A DNA stretch of 6,617 nt. It comes from JAZMZS01 sp045586105 (GTDB taxonomy: Bacteria; Bacillota; Clostridia; Oscillospirales; CAG-272). The translations under genes were made by a program, and so were the position numbers. The stretch is taken from assembly GCA_045586105.1 (NCBI GenBank), contig JAZMZS010000241.1, forward strand, positions 1 through 6,617. The letters are read 5' to 3'. Below are positions 1-5,898 of this stretch, in pieces. Position 1 is the first letter of the stretch. Each line of letters begins with the position of its first letter. Under the pieces are notes generated by a model. The model did no database searches. It was not told where the DNA came from and worked only from the letters and a program-made list of their open reading frames with translations.

Positions 1-20
1 AGTAAGGCTAACACCTTACT
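1..20. repeat. Short perfect hairpin at window edge
   Basis: AGTAAGG (1-7) pairs perfectly with CCTTACT (14-20) around a 6-nt loop, CTAACA. No T-run follows on the plus strand, so it is not a convincing intrinsic terminator in that direction. The stem may continue beyond the left edge. If the minus-strand reading frame starting at 32 is real, the hairpin lies inside its first codons and may be incidental or affect its translation. Confidence 0.25.
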
Positions 21-32
21 GATTTCAACCAT
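1..32 (-). CDS. Possible start of a divergent gene (partial)
   Basis: On the minus strand an ATG at 32-30 is preceded by GGGGAG (47-42) with a 9-nt gap, a good Shine-Dalgarno arrangement. The frame stays open to the window edge and reads MVEISKVLAL. A weak minus-strand promoter can be drawn, with -10 TAAAAT at 66-61 and a poor -35 (TTCGAC, 89-84) 17 bp upstream. Ten codons are far too few to name a product. A divergently transcribed regulator acting on the 95-119 inverted repeat would fit the geometry, but that is inference. The main evidence is the ribosome binding site. Confidence 0.35.
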   Translation of the reverse strand, partial: MVEISKVLAL

Positions 33-75
33 AATTCCGTACTCCCCATTCGCATTCCGGATTTTATTGTTTATC

Positions 76-104
76 TTGCAACAGTCGAAGAAATATGATA
101 GAAT
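76..104 (+). promoter_or_regulatory. Sigma-A type promoter of the operon
   Basis: The -35 is TTGCAA (76-81, four of six consensus bases) and the -10 is TAGAAT (99-104, five of six), with a 17-bp spacer. TG at 96-97 lies one base upstream of the -10, giving an extended -10. Transcription would start near 111, leaving a leader of about 26 nt before the GTG start codon at 137. It is the only good forward promoter seen in the window and probably drives the whole gene string. Confidence 0.6.
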
Positions 105-119
105 TAGAGTAACTATCAT
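95..119. promoter_or_regulatory. Inverted repeat over the -10, candidate operator
   Basis: ATGATAG (95-101) and CTATCAT (113-119) are perfect reverse complements separated by 11 bp, with half-site centres 18 bp apart. The repeat covers part of the -10 and the predicted start point near 111, where a bound dimeric regulator would block RNA polymerase. The half-site spacing is somewhat wider than one helical turn, and no regulator gene is fully visible to pair it with. It could instead form a weak hairpin, but most of it is probably not transcribed. Confidence 0.4.
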
Positions 120-121
120 CA

Positions 122-127
122 GAGAGG
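122..127 (+). promoter_or_regulatory. Ribosome binding site deciding a GTG start
   Basis: GAGAGG lies 9 nt upstream of the GTG at 137 and is the only strong Shine-Dalgarno in this leader. It supports GTG as the true start codon; the encoded protein then begins MKILFLGNSHT, which places the first beta strand and nucleophile block at the N-terminus, as expected for this family. Confidence 0.6.
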
Positions 128-136
128 TATAAATCA

Positions 137-835
137 GTGAAAATCTTATTCTTAGGCAACAGTCATACCTATTATAACGATCTCCCTGCCCTTTTTAAAA
201 AAATATGCAAGGAATGCGGCAAGGACGTGGAGGTAAATATGCTTGCACAGCCCGGTGTTACCTACGGCTGGCATCTCGGTCAGTATACAGACCTGCGCTT
301 TGCTCTGGTGCAGGGCGGTTATGATTACATAATTATGCAGCAGGCGGCTCACGAGCCCTGTCCCTCAAAGGAGGAGACTATCGCTGACGCAGGCAGAATA
401 ATAGAGATGGCAAGAGCACAGGGCACACAGGTTATTCAGACTCTGCCCTGGGCAAGGGTGGATATCCCCGAGGAATTTGAGAAGATGAAGGATATCTACT
501 ATACTCTTTGTGATAAGTATTCGGTTAAGCTCAATCCTGTGGGACACGTGTTTGAGGATATAATAAAGAATAACCCCGATATACGTCTTCATTGGTTTGA
601 CTCAGCCCACGCAGGTCCTTACGGCAGCTATGCAAACGCCCTCTGCACGTATATGACCGTTTTCGGTACAGCTCCCCAGGGCGCGTCGGATGAGAGCTAC
701 GATATGTATCCCGTAGACGGAGAGGGTGCCGTTTGCGATAAGAACAAGCTCAAGGTTTCTTTAGATTCCGACAAGGCACAGCGTATCAGAAATGCCGTGC
801 TTGAAATATTTAACAAAGGGGTTTTTGCTTTATGA
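137..835 (+). CDS. SGNH/GDSL-family hydrolase
   Basis: A 232-residue protein, probably a cytoplasmic serine hydrolase of the SGNH fold (esterase, lipase or carbohydrate-deacetylase type). The N-terminus ILFLGNSHT is the block I motif with GNS in place of GDS, so Ser9 is the likely nucleophile. Gly40 (AQPGVTYGW) fits block II, the IIMQQAAHE segment (65-73) occupies the block III position with Gln rather than the usual Asn, and DSAH (155-158) is the block V Asp-x-x-His. The catalytic Ser, Asp and His are therefore present. The sequence recalls the DUF4886-like branch. No signal peptide or membrane segment is seen, so the substrate is probably intracellular. The start is GTG, supported by GAGAGG upstream. 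It is the first gene of the operon and its stop overlaps the next start as ATGA, so translation is coupled to the channel gene. The substrate cannot be told from sequence. Confidence 0.85.
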   Translation: MKILFLGNSHTYYNDLPALFKKICKECGKDVEVNMLAQPGVTYGWHLGQYTDLRFALVQGGYDYIIMQQAAHEPCPSKEETIADAGRIIEMARAQGTQVIQTLPWARVDIPEEFEKMKDIYYTLCDKYSVKLNPVGHVFEDIIKNNPDIRLHWFDSAHAGPYGSYANALCTYMTVFGTAPQGASDESYDMYPVDGEGAVCDKNKLKVSLDSDKAQRIRNAVLEIFNKGVFAL

Positions 836-2943
836 AAAGGATCAAAGAATGGTTCAGTCTTCAAATCTCAAAAAATCCGGGAAGAATGGTGCTTCTGACA
901 ATACTGATATTTAATATCCTGTTCTTTTTCTTTTCGGCTGTTATAATAAGCAATCTTTCTCTTGACGGTACAGAATCCATGGGAATACTGGAAGCGTCAT
1001 TTTGTACTCTCACTATGATACTCGATCCCGGCTGTATACAGTTCGTTATAGCAGACATCGGCGCTGCAGGTATTTCCATAGTTCTCGCCTGTCTTGTTAT
1101 CGTTCTTATCGGTATGATCAGCTTCACAGGCGCGGTGATCGGTTATATAACCAATTATATTTCCCATTTTATAGACCATGCCAACCAGGGTAACAGAAGA
1201 CTGAATATCTCAGGACACGCCGTTATACTCAACTGGAACACCCGTGCCTCCGAGATTATAAACGACCTGCTGTACTGCTCCGGCAAGCAGAAGGTAGTCG
1301 TGCTGACAGGCTCAGGAAAGTCCGATATAGAAAAAGAGATAGAAGAGCGAATTACAGATACCGTCATCCGTGAAAATCAGGCACTAAAAGCTTCCTGCTC
1401 CGATATGAATCCGATAATACGTTTCTTTCACGTCAGAAAGCACCGTTTCAAGAGAAATGTGACCGTTCTTGTCAGAGAGGGTGATGTTTTTTCCTCAAAG
1501 CAGCTTCACGACATTTCCCTTGAGCATGCAAGAATGACCATCATTCTCGGAAACGACGTAAACAATACCATCTGTAAATTTGAGCACAAGGAACGGCTGG
1601 AGGACTCCTCCCGAGGCAATGCCCAGACGGTCAAGACACTGATGCAGGTATCGGATATAACGGGTGCTGAATATTCTGATGACAATCAGAAAATTATAGT
1701 CGAAATAACCGACCCCTGGACCGCAGAGCTCGTTGACCGTATAATACAGGCGAAGCAGGTTGACGGCAAATGTAATATAGTTCCCGTTAACGTTAACCAG
1801 ATACTGGGACACATACTCTCCCAATTCTCACTGATGCCCGAGCTTAACCACGCATACAGGGAGCTTTTTTCCAACAAGGGAGCAGCCTTCTATACAAAAG
1901 AGGGTAGCTGTAACAGTGAGATTGACTACATCCGCTCATATATGAGGGATCACAAACACGCGATCCCCCTTACGTTTATGAACTCGAGCGGTAAAAGCTA
2001 CGGATATTATGCAGCTGCCTGCGAGGAAGATATCGATAAGGTAACTCCCATACTGAGATCTGACTACAAAGTAAGTATTAACCGCAATTATTGGATAGAG
2101 CGCAAAAACATCATCATTCTGGGTCACAACAGCCGTTGCCGTGATATAATGGATGGTTTCGTCGCCTTCAGACAGGAGTGGCACTACCGCGACAGAGATG
2201 ACGAAATAGTCCGCATAATAGTTATAGACGATGAAAAACATCTTGAAAAAATGGATCACTATAAGGATTATCCCTTCGTCATCAAGACAGTCTCTGCTCA
2301 GATATATGACAAGGAGCTGATATGTGACACTATAAACGAGTTCGTATCCGCAAACGAGGAAGATACCAGTATACTTATACTCTCGGACGATTCCGCGCTC
2401 AACGAGGATATTGACGCCAACGCTCTTGCAAACCTGATATACGTTCAGGATATAATCAACGAAAAGATCAAAACGATCCCGGATTTTGATAAGGAAAGTA
2501 TTGACGTGATCGTCGAGATCATCAATCCCAAGCATCACGATGTTGTCAACTCCTACAGCGTCAACAACGTTGTCATCAGTAACAGATATATCAGCAAGAT
2601 GATAACCCAGATAGGAGAAAAAGAGGCTCTGTTTAACTTCTACACTGACATTCTGACTTATGACTCGGATAACAGTGACGTATTTGAGAGCAAGGAAGTA
2701 TACATAAAGAAAGTAAGCAGATTCTTTGATCAGGTGCCTGAACCTGCTACGGCAGAACAATTTATACGGGCTGTATACAATGCATCCGTAGTAGAGGGAC
2801 TCTCCGAAGAACAGCAAAACACGGCAATAGTCCTGGGTTATGTTAAGCCGGGCGGAAAAATGGTGCTGTTCAGCGGCGACCACGCTAACACTAAGGTTAA
2901 ATTAGATAAAAAGGACAAGCTGATAGTTTTCAGTAATCATTGA
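832..2943 (+). CDS. CASTOR/POLLUX-like ion channel with RCK domains
   Basis: A 703-residue membrane protein resembling the CASTOR/POLLUX family of nucleotide- or ion-gated cation channels. Two hydrophobic segments (about 18-42 and 77-110) flank a pore-loop-like region with LDPG at 64-67, matching the LDPG-type filter I recall from bacterial homologues. A first Rossmann-like RCK domain begins at GHAVILNWNT (128-137); the usual glycine after the strand is replaced by Asn-Trp-Asn. The region IIVEITD (288-294) through QILGHILSQFSLMPELNHAY (323-342) is typical of the family. A second Rossmann unit starts at NIIILGHNSRCRDIM (about 426-440), and a C-terminal TrkA_C-like segment ends with KLIVF. Length fits bacterial members. 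AAAGGGG (815-821) lies 10 nt before the ATG. It overlaps the upstream hydrolase by 4 bp and is followed after 1 bp by the lipoprotein gene. Ion selectivity and ligand are unknown; an atypical TrkA-like protein is the main alternative. Confidence 0.85.
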   Translation: MKRIKEWFSLQISKNPGRMVLLTILIFNILFFFFSAVIISNLSLDGTESMGILEASFCTLTMILDPGCIQFVIADIGAAGISIVLACLVIVLIGMISFTGAVIGYITNYISHFIDHANQGNRRLNISGHAVILNWNTRASEIINDLLYCSGKQKVVVLTGSGKSDIEKEIEERITDTVIRENQALKASCSDMNPIIRFFHVRKHRFKRNVTVLVREGDVFSSKQLHDISLEHARMTIILGNDVNNTICKFEHKERLEDSSRGNAQTVKTLMQVSDITGAEYSDDNQKIIVEITDPWTAELVDRIIQAKQVDGKCNIVPVNVNQILGHILSQFSLMPELNHAYRELFSNKGAAFYTKEGSCNSEIDYIRSYMRDHKHAIPLTFMNSSGKSYGYYAAACEEDIDKVTPILRSDYKVSINRNYWIERKNIIILGHNSRCRDIMDGFVAFRQEWHYRDRDDEIVRIIVIDDEKHLEKMDHYKDYPFVIKTVSAQIYDKELICDTINEFVSANEEDTSILILSDDSALNEDIDANALANLIYVQDIINEKIKTIPDFDKESIDVIVEIINPKHHDVVNSYSVNNVVISNRYISKMITQIGEKEALFNFYTDILTYDSDNSDVFESKEVYIKKVSRFFDQVPEPATAEQFIRAVYNASVVEGLSEEQQNTAIVLGYVKPGGKMVLFSGDHANTKVKLDKKDKLIVFSNH

Positions 2944-2944
2944 T

Positions 2945-4561
2945 ATGAAAAGACTTTTTGTACTATTAATTTGCACCGTAATGCTTATATCCTCCTGTAC
3001 ATCCGACTCATCCCCCTCCTACAGCTACGACCCTCCCGGGATAGTCCCCGAGGACACGGCAGATTCAACGACCGCTACCTCCCCGTCGGTCGTTTCAGAT
3101 ACAGAGGACCGTGACAACGATACGGATTCCTTGCTCCTCGATATGGAATCCGAGCTTGTATTTTCCGAGACGGACGCTTCTCCTGCGGTATCGGTTTCAG
3201 CCGACAGCGCTGCTGCGCTTGCCGAATACGTTAAGGCTATGAGTAAGGAATACCGCTTCAGCGATCTGTATTATACCGAGGAAGCGTATAAGCGAATGAC
3301 AGAGCCCTTTGACAAGGTCGACAGACACCGCTTCTCCGCCCTCACCGAGGAGGGCACTCTTACTGCCGAGCATCTCTTCGAGCTGGTAAAAAGAAATAAC
3401 GCCGAATACTTAAAGGGCAAGGACTTTGCGGTAAGAATGTCATCAGCACCCAAGGATAAGACCATCAAGGAGTTCTGCGCTGTCATCGTTGACACCACCA
3501 ATAAAATGCTGCAGAGATATCCCGATATCGACCGTGACAGAGTCTACTGTAATCTGGGTAACCTTAAAATAGTGAACTTTGCGGGAATGCTTTCCTTTGC
3601 CGAGGTCACCGCCGATCTTGTAATGAAGGTGGGCGAGGGCAACAGAGAAATGTCAACCATAGCCACAGGCGGAGAGGACAGATATGCCGATATCATCGCC
3701 CACGAGACTATGCACGTCATACAGGTAGGATGTGTCTGTGAGAAGATAGAGAACTGCAACCGCCGCTGCGGTATATTCAAAAGATACGATGATTTTGAGG
3801 CAAATACAGCTAATATTGCCTGGATGTTCGAGGGTGGCGCTGAGAGAAGCGTATGTAACCTCACGCAAAGACCTCCTGTCACCTACACTACCATGATAGG
3901 CTACATCTGTTCACTTGACCTTGCCTGTATGCTCAGGGACGAAGTAAGCCCCGACTGCATGGAGACAATAGCGTTTTATGAAGACCCCCGGCGCCTCTTC
4001 TCACTATTTGACTGTGAAAGTGAGGAGGAATATGCCGAGATAGTGAATATGCTTATCTCCATACACGTTATACAGGCTAATGACGAGGGAATACAGAACG
4101 CATACGGCGAAAGGTACTCTCTGGATATGACCGACGATAATAACGTCAACCACTTCTACAGACTTCTCAAGCCCGAGATCTGCCGCACTATGTCAAAGGT
4201 CTTCTACCGTAATCTGGCAGAGCTGCTGGCTTCGGGAAAGCAGATCACCGCAAACGATCTCTGCTATATGATAAATCTCTTTGAGACGTCTATCGGAGTG
4301 CACCTGAGACTCTCGGATTCTGCGGTTGCCGAAACAAACGCAGACTTTATCGAGGAATACAGAGCGCTCAGAGCATTGCTGTTTGACGCTGTAAATACCG
4401 AGTGCGGCGTGGATATGGCATCCGCCTACGGTTCGTACAGAGTGCTTAACGCTACCGACTGCGCAAATGCCTCTATGAGCTGGAACACAGCCGAGAAGAA
4501 TAAATTTATGCTGGATCGTACTGTGTATCACGGTATGAATATGGAGATCAGGATAGGCTAA
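2945..4561 (+). CDS. Lipoprotein with HExxH metallopeptidase motif
   Basis: A 538-residue predicted lipoprotein. The N-terminus has Lys2-Arg3, a hydrophobic core and the lipobox ISSC with Cys18, so it should be processed by signal peptidase II and anchored to the outer face of the membrane. Residues 19-65 are rich in Ser, Thr, Asp and Pro and look like a flexible linker. HETMH at 253-257 is a zinc-binding HExxH, and WMFEGGAE at 293-300 supplies Glu296 (or Glu300) as a likely third ligand about 40 residues later, the gluzincin pattern. Four cysteines (263, 265, 271, 275) directly follow the HExxH helix and could form disulfides or bind metal. I do not recognise the exact peptidase family. The ATG lies 1 bp after the channel stop and has no clear Shine-Dalgarno, implying coupled translation. 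Loss of catalytic activity cannot be excluded, but all expected ligands are present. Confidence 0.75.
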   Translation: MKRLFVLLICTVMLISSCTSDSSPSYSYDPPGIVPEDTADSTTATSPSVVSDTEDRDNDTDSLLLDMESELVFSETDASPAVSVSADSAAALAEYVKAMSKEYRFSDLYYTEEAYKRMTEPFDKVDRHRFSALTEEGTLTAEHLFELVKRNNAEYLKGKDFAVRMSSAPKDKTIKEFCAVIVDTTNKMLQRYPDIDRDRVYCNLGNLKIVNFAGMLSFAEVTADLVMKVGEGNREMSTIATGGEDRYADIIAHETMHVIQVGCVCEKIENCNRRCGIFKRYDDFEANTANIAWMFEGGAERSVCNLTQRPPVTYTTMIGYICSLDLACMLRDEVSPDCMETIAFYEDPRRLFSLFDCESEEEYAEIVNMLISIHVIQANDEGIQNAYGERYSLDMTDDNNVNHFYRLLKPEICRTMSKVFYRNLAELLASGKQITANDLCYMINLFETSIGVHLRLSDSAVAETNADFIEEYRALRALLFDAVNTECGVDMASAYGSYRVLNATDCANASMSWNTAEKNKFMLDRTVYHGMNMEIRIG

Positions 4562-4616
4562 AACAACCGTGTTCGTCAGAATATACGGTAATGACAAAAA
4601 ACAGGATTCTGAAAAG

Positions 4617-4901
4617 ATGGATAAAAAAGTATTATTGTTATTTGCAAAAAGAATATTCAACCGCAGTCACATCACCAAGGCTACTTATAACCTTAATCAG
4701 TTAAAGCAGATACTCATAGCGCAAAATGCGCCAAATGACTGTATAAGATTGATCGTTGATATGATCGACAGCGCACCTGAAATGGCGTTAGCTGCCCAAA
4801 AAGATGTTTTAACCGAAGAGGATGTAAAGATAGCTAAAAGAAGAGCGGACGAACGCAAGTTCAGAGAAGAGGCTGCCAGCAAGTACTGCAGGTGTTGTTG
4901 A
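4617..4901 (+). CDS. Small orphan protein with C-terminal CRCC
   Basis: A 94-residue protein that I do not recognise. The N-terminus MDKKVLLLFAKRIFN is basic and hydrophobic but too short for a signal peptide. The remainder appears helical and charged, with an acidic-basic C-terminal helix (LTEEDVKIAKRRADERK) ending in Cys91-Arg-Cys93-Cys94. The ATG at 4617 is chosen because AGGA (4603-4606) lies 10 nt upstream. A GTG at 4569, 7 nt after the lipoprotein stop and in frame, would add 16 residues (110 in total) with a weaker AGG 11 nt upstream. Five of nine leucines use TTA, which neighbouring genes largely avoid, hinting at a different origin. The next gene starts 1 bp after the stop. A Cys-ended small protein two genes before a radical SAM enzyme could be a modification substrate, but nothing proves this. 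Confidence 0.65.
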   Translation: MDKKVLLLFAKRIFNRSHITKATYNLNQLKQILIAQNAPNDCIRLIVDMIDSAPEMALAAQKDVLTEEDVKIAKRRADERKFREEAASKYCRCC

Positions 4902-4902
4902 T

Positions 4903-5898
4903 ATGAAATACTACATAGATGATTCTTTCGTTGTCTGCGGCGACACGCTTATTAACTACAGCGGTTCCCACAAGGCACTTACATTTCCCCCACACTTTGC
5001 CGGCTCTACCGTTTCGGTTATAGGCGAAGGTGCATTTATGTATTCCGACGATACAGAGTGCATATTTCTGCCATGGGGAATAAGGACTATAGCCAAAAAT
5101 GCATTTTCTAACTGCCAAAAGCTGACCAGTCTTTTTGTCCCCTCGACTATTCAAACCGTCAACCGCTCTGCCTTAATTAACACCAATCTGCGCGATATTA
5201 CAGTATGGGACATAAAACTGGATGCAAACGAATACCACAGTCTTATACATAACGCAAACCGCACACCCGAAGGAATATGTGTTATGCGCAGTATGCCGAG
5301 AAATATAGAATCCATTAACATATTACTCACCGCGTTGGCACAATTAGAGTTACCTGTCGGCATATTGCCTGCTCTCAACATCCCCTCCAATATTCCCGCC
5401 CTGTTTCATCTGGTCGACTCGGACGAAGCAGTCGGTAAATTCTCTATGAGCAAAAACATATTCGTAATCGGATTTGATACCCCGTCCGTCCCTGATACGG
5501 AGGACCATATCTTTTATAATTATACGAAAAAGATCGATAACGGGTATTATAACAAAACTGCCGAGCAGTATAATGACAAAAACGTAAGAACCGAAAACCT
5601 GCTGAGAAGCAAAAAAACCGTAATACTCACCTTCGATAATGCCAATACAAGACAGGAAAACGGCATATTCACCATTAACGCCACACTCAGAATCGGACAT
5701 TTCTTCTGGCAGTCGGCGCAGCCTGTTATGTATGATGACAAAAAGTATTACGTATACAGAAGACACTACCTGAACGGCAATGCCGATATTGAATATATCC
5801 GCCGTGATATAGCTGTATATTCAGACGAAGGTGTTGTAAACAACAGATCGGAGGCAATGAACGTATATGCAAAATACAAGCTCCTGTCTATCCTGTAA
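4903..5898 (+). CDS. BspA-type leucine-rich repeat protein
   Basis: A 331-residue protein whose first ~100 residues are LRR_5/BspA-type repeats. The repeat pattern is seen at LTFPPHFAGSTVSVIGEGAF (26-45), IFLPWGIRTIAKNAFSNC (54-71) and LFVPSTIQTVNRSALINTNL (77-96), with the family's hydrophobic-Pro, Ile-Gly/Ala and Ala-Phe positions. These repeats usually serve protein binding. Residues 100-331 match nothing I recognise; they include a Tyr/Asn-rich stretch (about 205-235) and a basic/aromatic region near 280-300. No signal peptide, membrane segment or surface anchor is visible, so unlike classic BspA surface proteins it is probably cytosolic. AGGTG (4890-4894) lies 8 nt before the ATG, inside the end of the preceding gene, from whose stop it is separated by 1 bp. 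The end of this gene overlaps the start of the radical SAM gene by 32 bp. A role as a scaffold or adaptor for that enzyme is inference. Confidence 0.75.
   Translation: MKYYIDDSFVVCGDTLINYSGSHKALTFPPHFAGSTVSVIGEGAFMYSDDTECIFLPWGIRTIAKNAFSNCQKLTSLFVPSTIQTVNRSALINTNLRDITVWDIKLDANEYHSLIHNANRTPEGICVMRSMPRNIESINILLTALAQLELPVGILPALNIPSNIPALFHLVDSDEAVGKFSMSKNIFVIGFDTPSVPDTEDHIFYNYTKKIDNGYYNKTAEQYNDKNVRTENLLRSKKTVILTFDNANTRQENGIFTINATLRIGHFFWQSAQPVMYDDKKYYVYRRHYLNGNADIEYIRRDIAVYSDEGVVNNRSEAMNVYAKYKLLSIL
5850..5854 (+). promoter_or_regulatory. GGAGG ribosome binding site inside gene 5
   Basis: GGAGG, the strongest Shine-Dalgarno core in this region, lies within the last codons of the repeat-protein gene. 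It is 12 nt before the ATG at 5867 in the radical SAM frame, at the long end of workable spacing. The alternative GTG at 5921 has AGAAGG directly abutting it with no spacer, so this site favours 5867 as the start. Confidence 0.5.

Noticed and set aside
94..99. TATGAT as an alternative -10
   Set aside because: With TTGCAA at 76-81 the spacer would be only 12 bp and with TTGTTT at 67-72 it would be 21 bp. TAGAAT at 99-104 gives the correct 17 bp and an extended -10.
1..132. Plus-strand frame 1 open from the left edge to a TAA at 130-132, possibly the end of an upstream gene
   Set aside because: Forty-three codons can be open by chance. It uses TTA and TCA codons unlike the nearby genes, it shows no recognisable motif, and it contains a good promoter. 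It cannot be fully excluded without sequence to the left.
1786..1797. Tandem GTTAACGTTAAC palindrome
   Set aside because: It lies in the channel coding frame as Val-Asn-Val-Asn codons at a conserved family position and needs no separate explanation.
1936..2883. A 315-codon open frame on the minus strand
   Set aside because: It is in exact codon register with the channel gene, so its stops would require TTA, CTA or TCA codons in that gene, which are avoided there. The forward frame has clear family motifs; the reverse product resembles no protein I know.
4193..4660. A 155-codon minus-strand open frame across the end of gene 3 and start of gene 4
   Set aside because: It is antisense to and in register with the lipoprotein gene, starts inside the gene 4 coding region, and has no recognisable motif. 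It is best explained by codon bias.
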